DNA of 64,000 nt from a bacterium EF100-94H03 bin56 (GCA_002238685.1 MPMV01000001.1:217840-281839); one strand, 5' to 3'. Positions 7,793-17,337 are shown, numbered from the stretch's first letter. Numbers and translations are program-made. The notes: generated from the letters alone by a model not told the origin.

Positions 7793-9705
7793 ATGCCGGC
7801 GGATCCCGGAGCATTCATCGCCTTTGCGTCCATCGTTCTGGCACTGGTGCTCTATGCTGCGCCACGGGCGTCGATGGAACTGGCCTCGCTCACCATCCTG
7901 TGCCTGTTGATGCTGGCGTTCCAGGTGTTCCCCGAAACCGGAGCGGACGGCCGCAACAGGCTCGGCCCCGATGTCCTGCTGGCCGGGTTCGCGAGCCCGG
8001 CCTTGCTCGCCCTGATCGGCCTCATTGTCATCGGCCAGGGTCTGGCCCAGACCGGAGCGCTTGACCGCCTCGCCAGGGTTCTGCTGGGCGCTGCCGGAGG
8101 GCGACCCAACGTGGCGCTGGTCTTTTCTCTCATGACCGTGCTGCTGATCAGCGGGATCCTCAACAACACGCCCGTTGTCGTGATCTTCATCCCCATCCTG
8201 CAGTCCTTCGCCAGCCGTGCCGGTACGCCTCCGAGCCGTGTCCTGATGATTCTGAGCTATGCCGCCATCCTGGGCGGCATGACGACACTGGTCGGCTCGA
8301 GCACCAACCTACTGGTCGATGGCATGCTGAATGATCTCGGGCAGCAGGGTTTCGGCTTTTTCGATTTCACGGTGCCTGGGCTCGCGATTGCCGTTCCGGG
8401 CCTTCTCTTCGCCCTTGTCGTGGTGAGGCGCCTGCTCCCCAGGCACGACATCTCCGGTGACTCCACGCTGCCGTCGGCTCGCCAGTTCCTTGCCCAGATC
8501 GATGTCGTGACGGACCGCCCGCTCCACGGCCTCAAACCAAGGGGTGGATTCTTCCCCGATCTTGGTGAAGTGACGGTCCATGCCATCCGGCGCGGTGAGA
8601 ACAGCCTGCTGCCGCCCTTCGAGGACGAGGCCACGTTGCGCCACGGCGATATCCTCATCCTCAGTGCCACAAGGGCCGCGCTCACCGAGACGGTTCGCGG
8701 CCAGATGGACCTGCTGCACCCCTCGCTGGGCGATGCCTGGGTACCGCGTGAGGACGAATCCCACGGCAGACCACCCTGGCTGCGTGGCCGGCAGATGTTG
8801 AGCGAGATCATGATCACGCCGGGTTCGGAACTCATCGGCCGCACGCTGGAGCAGATCGGGTTTCGCTATCGCTACAACTGTGTCGTGGTCGGTGTGCAGC
8901 GCCGGACCGCCCGCATAAGGCGGCCGATTACCGATCTGCCGCTCGCCGCAGGGGATGTGATGCTGATCCAGGGGACCGCCGAGGCCAAGGCAGGCCTCAG
9001 GGGGCGACCGGGTCTCCTGCCGATCGAGTGGTCGGTGAGCGACATTCCGTCGGCGCCCGAGGCATGGCGGGGGGCGGTTCTCTTTTTCTCCTCGCTCGGG
9101 GGGGCGGGGCGCGCGAGGCATGGCGGGCGTTGTTCATCTTTTCCATCGTGATCGGTGCGGCGGCGCTCGATATCGTGCCGATTGTCATCAGTGCCCTCGC
9201 CGGGGCGGTCGCCATGCTGGCCATCGGTGTGATGACCCTGCGTCAGGCAGGCCGTTCCATCGGTGCGGACCTGGTACTCATGATCGCTGCCGCCCTGGCC
9301 CTGGGCAAGGCGCTGCAGGAAACCGGTGGTGCGGAAATCCTCTCGGGCCTGCTCGCCGTTCTCCTTGTTGATGCGCCGCCTCCGGTCGTCCTTTCCGCCT
9401 TCTTCCTGCTGGTTGCAGTGCTCTCCAACCTTGTGGGCGCCAAGGCGGTTGCCGTCCTCTTCACCCCGATCGCAGTGTCTCTGGCAGCGGATGTCGGCGC
9501 TCCCGTCGAGCCCTTCGCCGTCGCCGTGGTCTTCGCCGCGAACTGCGCCTTCGCCACACCCATGGGCTTTCCGACCAATCTCCTGGTGATGGGGCCTGCA
9601 GGTTACCGGTTCATGGACTTTGTCCGCGCCGGCCTGCCCATGGTCCTCTTCGTGTGGGCGACCGCCTCCATCGTGCTCCCCTTCCATTACGGCCTGTGGA
9701 ACTGA
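7793..9705 (+). pseudogene. SLC13/DASS-type anion permease with RCK_C domains, frame broken by a 56-bp duplication
   Basis: The first frame (to 9151) and second frame (9028-9705) together make one SLC13-family permease: N-terminal membrane helices (about residues 1-220), two cytosolic TrkA-C/RCK_C-like domains (about 235-410), then the C-terminal membrane half. The break is an imperfect 56-bp tandem duplication (9059-9172). Removing 56 bp restores a single 618-residue frame running SAPEAWRALFIFSIVIGAA, the expected length for this family. It would carry out Na+-coupled or ion-coupled uptake of dicarboxylates, sulfate or similar anions. The start is ATG 7793 (GTG 7790 also possible). The break may be an assembly error, in which case this is an intact transporter. 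Confidence 0.82.
9059..9172 (+). repeat. Imperfect 56-bp tandem duplication disrupting the permease gene
   Basis: Bases 9061 onward align with bases 9117 onward at a constant offset of 56. The left edge is almost identical (GGCATGGCGG), the middle of the left copy has many substitutions, mostly towards G and C, and the left copy ends with CTCGGGGGGGCGGGGCGCG (9095-9113). The right copy encodes the sensible protein. The offset is not divisible by three and shifts the frame. Confidence 0.75.
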
Positions 9706-9777
9706 GTTCGGCACTGTGCCGGTTGACGGGCACCGGGTGTCGGGGGAGATTGACGGCACGGGTGACAACGGGGATGG

Positions 9778-10515
9778 ATGATGAGGAATGCGGCAGAACG
9801 GGAAGTGCGGTGCGACCTCGCGGCCGCACACCGTCTTGCGGTGCGTGACGGCCTCAACGAGGGAGCGTGGAACCACCTGTCGGTCATGTCTCCCGACGAA
9901 CCGGGCGTGATGTTCATCACGCCAGGCTATACCCACTGGAGCATGGTCAACGCCAGCAACCTTGCGGCCGTTGGCGAGGACGGCGAGCCCGTCAGCGAGG
10001 GCGGTCCGGCCCCGTCCGTCGCCGGATTCATCATTCACATGCCTGTGCATCAGGCTATACCCGGAGCGCGATGCCTGATGCACGTCCATGCGCCCTACAT
10101 TACGGCCCTTTCCATGCGCAAGGGTGTCCGGCTCGACACGTCGTCATCGCAGCAGGCGGCACAGTTCTGCGATGATGTCGCCTACTACGACAGCTACGAC
10201 GGACTTCTCGTCGCCGAGGACGAGGGCCTGCGCATGGCCGACGCGATGGATGGCAGGCGCGTTCTCATGATGCGCAACCATGGCGCCATGGTGGCGGGAG
10301 GGACGGTGGGTCAGGCCTACGTCGATCTCTACCAGCTCGAACGGGCCTGCATGTACCAGATCCTCGCCACAGGCGACGGGTATGCGCTCGAGGAAATCCC
10401 TCCCTCGATTGCCGCGGCGATTGGCCGTGATGCGCGTGAACGGCCGCGCTCCGACCGGTTCTTTCGCGCCATGCGCGATGTGCTTGATGCCGGGGAACCG
10501 GACTACGCCGCCTGA
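9778..10515 (+). CDS. Class II aldolase/adducin-family protein
   Basis: A 245-residue zinc-dependent class II aldolase/adducin-domain protein. The zinc ligands are visible as HVH in CLMHVHAPYITALS and a later His in LMMRNHGAMVAGG, the usual pattern of L-fuculose-phosphate aldolase relatives. NHLSVMSPDEPGVMFITPGY at the N-terminus matches the substrate-phosphate region but is not diagnostic. Many alphaproteobacterial members have unknown substrates and may act on sugar acids or sulfonates. Two tandem ATGs occur at 9778 and 9781. It follows the permease by 72 bp in the same direction and could use what that imports. Confidence 0.8.
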   Translation: MMRNAAEREVRCDLAAAHRLAVRDGLNEGAWNHLSVMSPDEPGVMFITPGYTHWSMVNASNLAAVGEDGEPVSEGGPAPSVAGFIIHMPVHQAIPGARCLMHVHAPYITALSMRKGVRLDTSSSQQAAQFCDDVAYYDSYDGLLVAEDEGLRMADAMDGRRVLMMRNHGAMVAGGTVGQAYVDLYQLERACMYQILATGDGYALEEIPPSIAAAIGRDARERPRSDRFFRAMRDVLDAGEPDYAA

Positions 10516-10521
10516 GGCCAT

Positions 10522-11703
10522 TCAGTAGCGTTTCGGGATGTAGCGGGAGTACCAGGCTCCCGCCGCCATGCCGAGCCCGACCCAGGCAAAGACCGTCGAC
10601 AGCGGAAGGACCAGCAGCACGACGGCGAAGACACTCTGGGGAACGATGCGCCCGAACTCCCTGTAGGTGGTGTAAAGCGACATCATTTCTGCCCGTTCGT
10701 GCGGGTGGACGGCACGCACGAACGGCGCATTGCCCACCGCATCGATCCAGGAGGCGCAAAGGCACGACACCAGGATCAGGCCGATGACGGCATCGGGAAG
10801 AAAGGCGAACAGCGTCGCCGCGACAGACACGACGGCGGTGGCGAGATAGCCGATGACGAGATGCCGGCGCATGCCAAGCGAGGCGCCCAGCCGTCCCCAC
10901 AGGGGGGCCAGCATGACAAAGAGGCTGCCGACGGAAATGATGAGACCGGCGTCGGCGTCGGTGAAGCCGTTGTTGACGCAGTAGATCGGCGTGTAGATGA
11001 AGAACACCGACCACCAGGCCGAACGCGCCAGGGCCAGCACGTAGGCGAGACGCAGGCGGGGTTGTCTGGCGAAGCGGGGAATGAATCGCAATGGATTCGA
11101 ATGGCCGCGGACCATTCTCCTTGCAGGTGTCACATAGCGGCGCCACACGATCCAGGCACCCGATGACAACGCCAGGAGCGCCATCGCCGCGAAGGGAGCC
11201 CACAGTCCGGCGAGTGAAGAAAGCTGGACACCGGCCCACGGTCCCAGGGCGAAGGCAAGACCCAATACAGCCATGCGGACCCCCTCGAAGCGCACGAAAC
11301 TCCGTCGTCCCACCCGTTCGATGATGACCATGTTGATGACGATATCGGCGGCGAAGAATCCCCAGGTGTAAAGGACGACGGCGAGGAAGAAGGCCAGCCC
11401 GCTGTCCATCGGAAAGAGAAGGGCGGACACCAGCACGCCGGAGAAACCGAGCATGATGAGACGGTAACGTCCCTGGCGCGCCAGCATGTAGGGCAGCGCG
11501 AGCGCTCCACCCAGGCCCATGACTCCAACGGCCGTGAAGAGCACGCTCACCTGCTGCGTGTCGCCCAGCAGTTCGAATGCCCGCAGCGGAAAGACGGTGA
11601 CCGGTATGGCCAGGGCCAGGATCATGAGACCCTGGATCAGGGCCAGTTCGAAGGCATGGGGAATGCCTTCGATGTTCAGCATTCGAACGAGACGAACCGG
11701 CAC
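10522..11703 (-). CDS. Major facilitator superfamily transporter
   Basis: A 393-residue polytopic membrane protein with about 12 hydrophobic segments and the MFS architecture of two six-helix halves separated by a charged loop (about residues 185-215, RRMVRGHSNPLRFIPRFARQ). It starts at GTG 11703 after a GGGGA Shine-Dalgarno; ATG 11682 is an alternative. The substrate is not evident. It is the last gene of a minus-strand group with the alpha/beta hydrolase and DMSP-lyase-like cupin, so it may import their substrate or export a product. Confidence 0.82.
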   Translation of the reverse strand: MPVRLVRMLNIEGIPHAFELALIQGLMILALAIPVTVFPLRAFELLGDTQQVSVLFTAVGVMGLGGALALPYMLARQGRYRLIMLGFSGVLVSALLFPMDSGLAFFLAVVLYTWGFFAADIVINMVIIERVGRRSFVRFEGVRMAVLGLAFALGPWAGVQLSSLAGLWAPFAAMALLALSSGAWIVWRRYVTPARRMVRGHSNPLRFIPRFARQPRLRLAYVLALARSAWWSVFFIYTPIYCVNNGFTDADAGLIISVGSLFVMLAPLWGRLGASLGMRRHLVIGYLATAVVSVAATLFAFLPDAVIGLILVSCLCASWIDAVGNAPFVRAVHPHERAEMMSLYTTYREFGRIVPQSVFAVVLLVLPLSTVFAWVGLGMAAGAWYSRYIPKRY

Positions 11704-11787
11704 GAATGCGATCCCCGAAACGGACGACGCATCATCACTCCCGCCAGGGCGACGATGTCAAGCACCGGAATGACGAATGACGGGCTT

Positions 11788-12597
11788 TCAGCTGGTGATG
11801 ATTTCGCGAATCTTCCGGGCGACGACTTCGGGCCTGTGCCGGAAGAGCGAACAGTGCCCCAGGCCCTTGAGAAGGTGGAAGTGGCCATCGGCCGCAGCCT
11901 CGGCCACCAGTCGGCCGCGGGCCGGCGGCGTCTGCATGTCCTGATCGAAGCCGATCACGTGGAGCGGTCGCGTACAGCCGGCGAGCCGGTCCATGGCCGA
12001 GTAGTCGAGGCAGGCCTGCCACTGGGCGGCGAGCATGTCGCCGTCGCGCTCGGCGTAGGCGGCGGCGACCACCGGCTTGCACTTCTCCCACATCTCGTTG
12101 TCGCCCAGAACCTCTGATGGGTACATCAACAGGGCATAATGGGCGAGAGCGAAGTCGGGAGGCAGCCGGTGACCCGCTTCCCGGAACCTGATCTCTGCAT
12201 CCTCCCATTCCGCTATGAAACCGCCCTTGGCGCCTGATGTTCCCATGGCGATTCCCAGGCGTACGAGCTCCGGCCAGGCCAGCAGCATCTCCTGGACGAT
12301 GAGCGCGCCCATGGAAAGGCCGACGATCACGACCGGAGGATTGCAGGCTTCCCTGATCAGGGCCGCGACATCTTCGGCGTACGTGGCGATCGGCCAGGGC
12401 GGCGGGCGGTGGCTGACGGTGCGCCCGGCGCCACGCGGATCAAAGCTTGTGCAGCGGTAGTCGGAAAAGAATCCGAACTGCTCCTCCCATTCCTCGCCGG
12501 TCTGGTCGCCACCCGGACACCAGACAATGTCCGGCCCGGCTCCCGCGCGGACCCAGTGGAGGGATACATCGGCTGTCTGGAGTGTCGCGTGTTCCAT
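11788..12597 (-). CDS. Alpha/beta-fold hydrolase
   Basis: A 269-residue alpha/beta hydrolase. The nucleophile elbow is GLSMGA (Ser in VIVGLSMGALIVQEM), the catalytic His is in KGLGHCSLFRHRPE, and the acid is probably Asp in VIGFDQDMQTPP. The oxyanion region reads VWCPGGDQTGEEWEEQ. It is only four bases downstream of the cupin gene, so the two are very likely cotranscribed. Candidate reactions are ester, lactone or acyl-CoA hydrolysis; nothing in the sequence fixes the substrate. Confidence 0.82.
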   Translation of the reverse strand: MEHATLQTADVSLHWVRAGAGPDIVWCPGGDQTGEEWEEQFGFFSDYRCTSFDPRGAGRTVSHRPPPWPIATYAEDVAALIREACNPPVVIVGLSMGALIVQEMLLAWPELVRLGIAMGTSGAKGGFIAEWEDAEIRFREAGHRLPPDFALAHYALLMYPSEVLGDNEMWEKCKPVVAAAYAERDGDMLAAQWQACLDYSAMDRLAGCTRPLHVIGFDQDMQTPPARGRLVAEAAADGHFHLLKGLGHCSLFRHRPEVVARKIREIITS

Positions 12598-12600
12598 GAT

Positions 12601-13230
12601 TCAGCCGGTCAGCCGGGCGAGTTGAATCGGTCCCGGTGAAACCCAGAGGCAGAACGTGAAGAGCGGCGTGGTGCGGGTGATCATCTCGTGGGGAAGCCAG
12701 GGGGTGTTGTGAACCGGTTTGCCTGGCGGGCGCGGTCGGGGCGGGGCGTCATCCTGCCCCCACAGTGTATCGCCGCCGAAGGGATAGTAGATTTCCACGG
12801 CTTCGTGATGGTGACGTGGATAATGTTGTCCGGGACCGATCACGAAGAACGCGGCGACGACACGGTCGTGAGGGATGAGGGCCTCGAAGCCCAGAATGTT
12901 GGTGTAGCAGTAGTTGTTCATGTAGTCGTCGCCAAGGCTCTCGCGATAGTGCTCGCTGCGGATCCAGCGCAGTGAGGGTTCCAGTGCGGCAAAGGCGCCG
13001 GCGAGGCTGGCCATGGGACCCTCCATGGCCATGTCGAGCGCTGCATCGAGATGGCGGCAACCCGGCAGCCGCCGCGCATCCTGGATCCTGTCCGGCAGGC
13101 GGGCGGCCGAGAGTTCCCGGGAGAGAATGGAAAGCGGCTGAGATGTTGGCCCGTCGCCCTGGCTGGCGATGAAGCGCAGGATTTCCTGGCGCACGTGTTC
13201 GAAACGCGCGTCGATACCATCGTGGAGCAT
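12601..13230 (-). CDS. DMSP-lyase-like cupin (DddQ/DddL-type family)
   Basis: A 209-residue protein with a C-terminal cupin. The metal-binding stretch GPGQHYPRHHHEAVEIYYP (His140-142, Glu146, Tyr148/149) and HNTPWLPHEM (His174, His181) fit the dimethylsulfoniopropionate lyase cupins, which cleave DMSP to dimethyl sulfide and acrylate; the N-terminal helical half (IRSEHYRESLGDDYMNNY) also fits. ATG 13230 is chosen over the frame's first codon at 13335 because AGAGG lies 5-9 bases upstream and the earlier residues are arginine/proline-rich. Family membership is likely; true DMSP lyase activity is uncertain, because many members of this family are untested. Confidence 0.65.
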   Translation of the reverse strand: MLHDGIDARFEHVRQEILRFIASQGDGPTSQPLSILSRELSAARLPDRIQDARRLPGCRHLDAALDMAMEGPMASLAGAFAALEPSLRWIRSEHYRESLGDDYMNNYCYTNILGFEALIPHDRVVAAFFVIGPGQHYPRHHHEAVEIYYPFGGDTLWGQDDAPPRPRPPGKPVHNTPWLPHEMITRTTPLFTFCLWVSPGPIQLARLTG

Positions 13231-13295
13231 GGCCTCTTTCCCCGTTGGCGTCTCCCTGCCATGGTGGGCAGGAAACCGGTCGAAGAGTGGGGGCA

Positions 13296-13859
13296 ATGCA
13301 GACAGGACACAAGCCGGGGTGGCTGACACCGGCAACTGATTACGGGCCGCTCGCCCTCTTCCTTGCCGCCTATCTGCTGGCTGACCTGATGGTGGCGACA
13401 GGAGTGCTGGTTCTGGCGACGCTTGCCGCCGTCACCCTGGGATACCTGGTGGCCCGTCACGTGCCGAAGATGGCGGTGGTGACGGCCGTTCTGGTCTGCG
13501 TCTTTGGTGGCCTGACTCTCGCACTCCAGGATGCGACCTTCATCAAGATGAAACCTACGATCGTCCAGCTGCTGTTTGCCGCGGTGCTGGCCGGCGGTGT
13601 CGCCCTCGGCCGGTCACCACTCAAGTTTGTCATTGGCGGCGCCTTTGATCTCGACGACCGGGCCTGGCGCACCCTGTCGCTCAGGTTCGCCGCCTTCTTC
13701 ACGGTGATGGCCGGTCTCAACGAACTCGTCTGGCGCACCCAGGATGAAGAGACCTGGGTGTTTTTCAAGGTGTTCGGCATTCTCGGGCTGACAGTACTAT
13801 TCGCCGTTGCCCAGACTCCGTTTCTGATGCGTCACAGCCGTTCCGACACCTCCGGTTGA
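13296..13859 (+). CDS. yciB: Septation protein A (YciB/IspZ-like inner-membrane protein)
   Basis: A 187-residue integral membrane protein with five or six hydrophobic helices. The conserved KMKPTIVQLLFAAVLAGG and the LRFAAFFTVMAGLNELVWR stretch are hallmarks of intracellular septation protein A. ATG 13296 follows GAGTGGGGG; the frame opens at 13245 but that part overlaps the divergent cupin gene. The family is implicated in cell envelope and division integrity. It starts 66 bp from the divergently transcribed cupin gene and converges with the sulfatase gene, leaving six bases between stops. Confidence 0.9.
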   Translation: MQTGHKPGWLTPATDYGPLALFLAAYLLADLMVATGVLVLATLAAVTLGYLVARHVPKMAVVTAVLVCVFGGLTLALQDATFIKMKPTIVQLLFAAVLAGGVALGRSPLKFVIGGAFDLDDRAWRTLSLRFAAFFTVMAGLNELVWRTQDEETWVFFKVFGILGLTVLFAVAQTPFLMRHSRSDTSG

Positions 13860-13865
13860 CGGAAC

Positions 13866-15383
13866 TCAGCGCACGGTACCGGAATACGACGCCTGGATAT
13901 CGCCGCCCTCGCGGAAGTAGAGCTCGGACGCATCGCGCAGGGGCTGGAAGTCCCAGGGAGTTCGCCTGCCGGTGTCGAGGGCAGCGCCAACCAGGCGCCT
14001 CGCGGACTGGCTCCGGCGCACAGCGGTGTCGAGTGCCTGGAGGTCCCAGGTCCGGTCGACGGCAGCTTCGAGTTCCGCACGCATACCTGCATGTGCGGGG
14101 TGCACCGCGAGATTCTCCCGCTCGTCCGGATCGGCATCGAGGTCGAAGAGAAGCGGTGGATCAGTGGGACACGAGATCAGCTTGCAGGGGCCCTTGCGCA
14201 CCATCACAAGAGGCGCCCGCACGCCCTCGGCCGTGTACTCGGCGCAGACGAGATCAGGCCAGTCATCGCCGCTGCCCGAGGCCAGTGGCGCGAGCGAGCG
14301 GCCGTCAATTGGCGCCGCCAGTTCCGGAAGCGCGCCGTCGTAGGCGACGTCGAGCAGGGTCGGGAGGAGATCGACGTGGGAGACGTTCGCACTCACCCGG
14401 CGCGGGGCGAAGGCAAGAGGCGCGTGCATGATGAAGGGAACACGGACCGACCATTCGAAGAAGGACATCTTGAAAAAGAGGCCACGCTCGCCGAGCGAAT
14501 CGCCGTGATCGGAGGTGAAGACGATGAACGTGTCCTCTGCCATGCCGATCTCGTCCAGCGTCGCCAGCAGTCTGCCGACTTTCGCGTCTACATAGCTCGT
14601 CACCGCAAAGTAGGCGCGCCGCATGCGAAGAATATCCGCTTCGCCGATGTCCACCTGGTGACGACCGGTGAGGAACCAGTGACGCCGGCTGTGCGGGTCG
14701 CGTTCTTCGAGCGGGATGTCCGGAACCCGGAGTGGATCGATTTCGATATCCCTGTACTGCTCCCACCAGCGGGGTGGAGCGAGGTAAGGGTCGTGGGGAG
14801 AGATGAACGAAACGGTGAGCGCAAACGGCCGTTCGTCACCGCTGTCTGCATGCTCGTGCAGCCATCGGACCGCCTCGAATTCGACTTCGTCGTCGTAGGC
14901 GATGTTCACGCTTCGCCGGTGCGGCCCGGCATCGAGGACCGCGTGCATGCTGTGATACCACTCAAGCCAGCTCTCGTCGTCGAGACTCCAGTCCGGCGAC
15001 CACAGGAAGTCGGCAGGGTAGACATCGGTCGTGACCCGCTCTTCGTATCCATGGAGCTGATCGGGGCCGACGAAGTGCATCTTGCCGGCAAGACAGGTCC
15101 GGTAGCCGGCAATTCGAAGGTAGTGGTGGATGGTCGGCGTGGAAGCCGGGAACTCGACGGCGTTGTCGAATGCGCCGATCCTCGAAGGCAGACGCCCGCT
15201 CAGCATCGAAAACCGCGCGGGCGCGCACAGTGGAAAATTGCAGTAGGCGTTCTCGAACACCACCCCGTCCCCGGCAAGGCGATCGAGATGCGGGGTCCTC
15301 ACGCCGGTCCCGCCATAGGCGGACAGCACCTGCGGCGCGAGCTGGTCGACCATGATGAAGAGTATGTTGGGACGTTTTGCCAT
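13866..15383 (-). CDS. betC: Choline-sulfatase
   Basis: A 505-residue type I sulfatase that hydrolyses choline-O-sulfate to choline and sulfate. The formylglycine motif is CAPAR (Cys53 to Arg57), the choline-sulfatase form of CxPxR. Metal ligands are in NILFIMVDQ, and the SGKMHLVGPDQLHG-like AGKMHFVGPDQLHGYEERV, FTSDHGDSLGERGLFFKM and C-terminal WDFQPL segments closely follow Sinorhizobium BetC. ATG 15383 is used rather than 15413 because the family begins at the KRPNILFIMV strand. No signal peptide is seen, so it is cytoplasmic. It supports a choline/betaine supply route in this organism, though bet genes are not adjacent. Confidence 0.9.
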   Translation of the reverse strand: MAKRPNILFIMVDQLAPQVLSAYGGTGVRTPHLDRLAGDGVVFENAYCNFPLCAPARFSMLSGRLPSRIGAFDNAVEFPASTPTIHHYLRIAGYRTCLAGKMHFVGPDQLHGYEERVTTDVYPADFLWSPDWSLDDESWLEWYHSMHAVLDAGPHRRSVNIAYDDEVEFEAVRWLHEHADSGDERPFALTVSFISPHDPYLAPPRWWEQYRDIEIDPLRVPDIPLEERDPHSRRHWFLTGRHQVDIGEADILRMRRAYFAVTSYVDAKVGRLLATLDEIGMAEDTFIVFTSDHGDSLGERGLFFKMSFFEWSVRVPFIMHAPLAFAPRRVSANVSHVDLLPTLLDVAYDGALPELAAPIDGRSLAPLASGSGDDWPDLVCAEYTAEGVRAPLVMVRKGPCKLISCPTDPPLLFDLDADPDERENLAVHPAHAGMRAELEAAVDRTWDLQALDTAVRRSQSARRLVGAALDTGRRTPWDFQPLRDASELYFREGGDIQASYSGTVR

Positions 15384-15477
15384 CGAGCCTGCTCTCAGTG
15401 GTGGCGCCGCCATGACAGGTCAATGTCCGTGCCCCGGGTGACGAACACGAGGCCTCCGGGACTCCGCAGGGTGTGCG

Positions 15478-16038
15478 TCAGGGAGCGCCCTGATCCGCCG
15501 GCGCCTTCTCGCGGGCCTGCTTGGCATCGGCCTTCTCGATTGCCTCGTTGAGTTCCGCCGCGGTACACAGCCCGGCAAGCACCGGATCCTTCATCTCGAT
15601 CATGCTCGAATTGCGGTGGGTACCCTCCCGGATTCTCTCGATGGTCTTCCTGGTGGTGCCGATGAGCCTTTCGATCTGCCGAGCCGACAGTTGGGGGTAG
15701 TTCTTGATGAGATAGGCGATGGCGTCAGGTTTGTTGCGGCGTTTCGAGATGGGTGTGTAGCGGGTGCGTGAGGTCTTTCGGGGCGTGTCTTCACCACGCT
15801 CGGCGAGCTGCATGGCAGCGGATGGATCGGCCTGGCAGCGGTCCAGTTCCTCCTTGGTGATCTGCCCTGTCTGTATGGGATTCTGGCCGATAAGGTCCTT
15901 CTCGATCTCGCCATCAGCGATGTTCTGGATTTCCAGTTCGTGCATGCCGCAGAACTCGGCAATCTGGCTGAAAGTGAGAATCGTGTTGTCGATCAGCCAC
16001 ACGGCTGTTGCCCGAGGCATCAGCAATTCTTGCGACAT
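15478..16038 (-). CDS. TrcR-type cell cycle transcriptional regulator (DUF1013)
   Basis: A 186-residue protein of the alphaproteobacterial DUF1013 family, now called TrcR. The N-terminal MPRATAVWLIDNTILTFSQI and QIAEFCGMHELEIQNIADGE segments form one helix-turn-helix-like unit, and PQLSARQIERLIGTTRKTIE forms a second. The family is nearly confined to alphaproteobacteria and is usually essential; it is reported to act with cell-cycle promoters and RNA polymerase. The C-terminus is charged and rich in lysine and glutamate. The gene is monocistronic here. Confidence 0.88.
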   Translation of the reverse strand: MSQELLMPRATAVWLIDNTILTFSQIAEFCGMHELEIQNIADGEIEKDLIGQNPIQTGQITKEELDRCQADPSAAMQLAERGEDTPRKTSRTRYTPISKRRNKPDAIAYLIKNYPQLSARQIERLIGTTRKTIERIREGTHRNSSMIEMKDPVLAGLCTAAELNEAIEKADAKQAREKAPADQGAP

Positions 16039-16347
16039 GGTTCATCTCCGCACCAGCAGTTCGGGAAGACGGCAGCGAGACATACAACGGTCATTGGTCA
16101 CCGTGTTCTGATGGCATGCGACACGGCACCGCCTCACGGAGACCATAGAACACGGGCAACGGACGTGACAAGGTATCGGCCGGGGAATGCCCGCATCTTT
16201 CCGGATCCGGAACGCTGAGCCCATGGGCATCGTGCATGGCGACGCAAGGAGCACCCGTGGCCCCCGCGTGAACGAAGATGACCCGGAGTCCCGAAAGCGC
16301 ACGGCACCGGCATGGCCTGGACGGTGATGCCGGAAGACCGCCGGTAC
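16039..16347. other. Intergenic region, nothing recognised
   Basis: About 310 bases between trcR and the quinone oxidoreductase gene, both on the minus strand. It should contain the trcR promoter, but I see no convincing -35/-10 pair, RNA gene or conserved ORF. Confidence 0.5.
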
Positions 16348-17337
16348 TCAGCTCATTGTCAGCACCACCTTGCCGACATGATCGTCGTCAAGAATGTCCT
16401 GGGCGCGGGCGGCCTCGGCGAGGGGAAGGGTGGCGTGGATGACCGGACTTACGCGGCCGCTTTCGAGCAGGGGCAGAACCTCGCGTTCAAGTTCGGCGGC
16501 GATGACACCCTTTTCGTTCACCGATCTGGCGCGCAACGTCGAGCCGGTGATCGTCGCCCGCTTCATCATCATTGATGCAAAGTCGACCGTCGCCCTGGAT
16601 CCGGAGAGGAATGCGATGAAGCACAGGCGGCCTTCGGTCGCCAGAAGCCGGATGTTCCGGGGAATCGTCTCTCCTCCCGCCATGTCGAGGATGACGTCGA
16701 TGCCGCGTCCTCCCGTCAACTCCCTTGCGAGAGCGACAAAGTCGTCCCGGTGATAGTTGAAGGCCCGTTCAGCTCCGAGCGACTCGCAGGCCCGGCACCT
16801 CGAATCGCTGCCGGCAGTGGCGAACACCCTGGCGCCTCTCGCGTCCGCCAGCTGAATGGCGGTGGTCCCGATACCGCTTGCGCCGCCGTGCACGAGGAAT
16901 GTCTCGCCTCCGGAGAGCCGGCATCTCTGGAAGACATTGGTCCACACGGTGAAGAAGGTCTCTGGCACTGCGGCGGCCTCGGTGTCTTCGAGGCGGTCGG
17001 GAACGGGCAGGGCCTGAGGCACAGGAACCACGCAGTACTCGGCATAGCCACCTCCTGACACCAGCGCCATGACCCGCTGACCCGGCACGAGAGTCCCACT
17101 CGACGGCCCATTGGCGATCACTTCTCCAGCGATTTCGAGACCCGGGATATCGCTCGCTCCGGGAGGGGGCGGATAGTTGCCGGCACGCTGCAGGATGTCC
17201 GGCCGGTTGACCCCTGCCGCATGGACCCGTACCAGCACCTCGCCGACGTCGGGTTGCGGGATGGCGCGGCGTTCCATGCGAACCACACCGGAATCGCCGT
17301 GGCCGTCGTACACGATGGCATTCATGGTGGCAGGCAT
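16348..17337 (-). CDS. NAD(P)H quinone oxidoreductase, PIG3/zinc-less MDR family
   Basis: A 329-residue medium-chain dehydrogenase/reductase without the structural zinc loop. NRPDILQRAGNYPPPPGASD is the signature of the PIG3 quinone oxidoreductase subgroup. The NADPH-binding motif is HGGASGIGTTAIQLA, and the C-terminus MKRATITGSTLRARS is typical. ATG 17337 is chosen because AGGAGAG lies 6-12 bases upstream; the frame itself opens at 17364. It probably reduces quinones or enones by hydride transfer. No operon partner is evident. Confidence 0.88.
   Translation of the reverse strand: MPATMNAIVYDGHGDSGVVRMERRAIPQPDVGEVLVRVHAAGVNRPDILQRAGNYPPPPGASDIPGLEIAGEVIANGPSSGTLVPGQRVMALVSGGGYAEYCVVPVPQALPVPDRLEDTEAAAVPETFFTVWTNVFQRCRLSGGETFLVHGGASGIGTTAIQLADARGARVFATAGSDSRCRACESLGAERAFNYHRDDFVALARELTGGRGIDVILDMAGGETIPRNIRLLATEGRLCFIAFLSGSRATVDFASMMMKRATITGSTLRARSVNEKGVIAAELEREVLPLLESGRVSPVIHATLPLAEAARAQDILDDDHVGKVVLTMS

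Noticed and set aside
9091..9113. Programmed -1 frameshift at the G GGG GGG run in the permease
   Set aside because: The run lies inside a degraded duplicate; reading through it would insert unconserved residues, and deleting 56 bp gives a better protein.
14091..15551. 486-codon plus-strand ORF opposite choline sulfatase
   Set aside because: The minus-strand frame carries all sulfatase motifs; the opposite frame is rich in Arg, His and Glu without domains.
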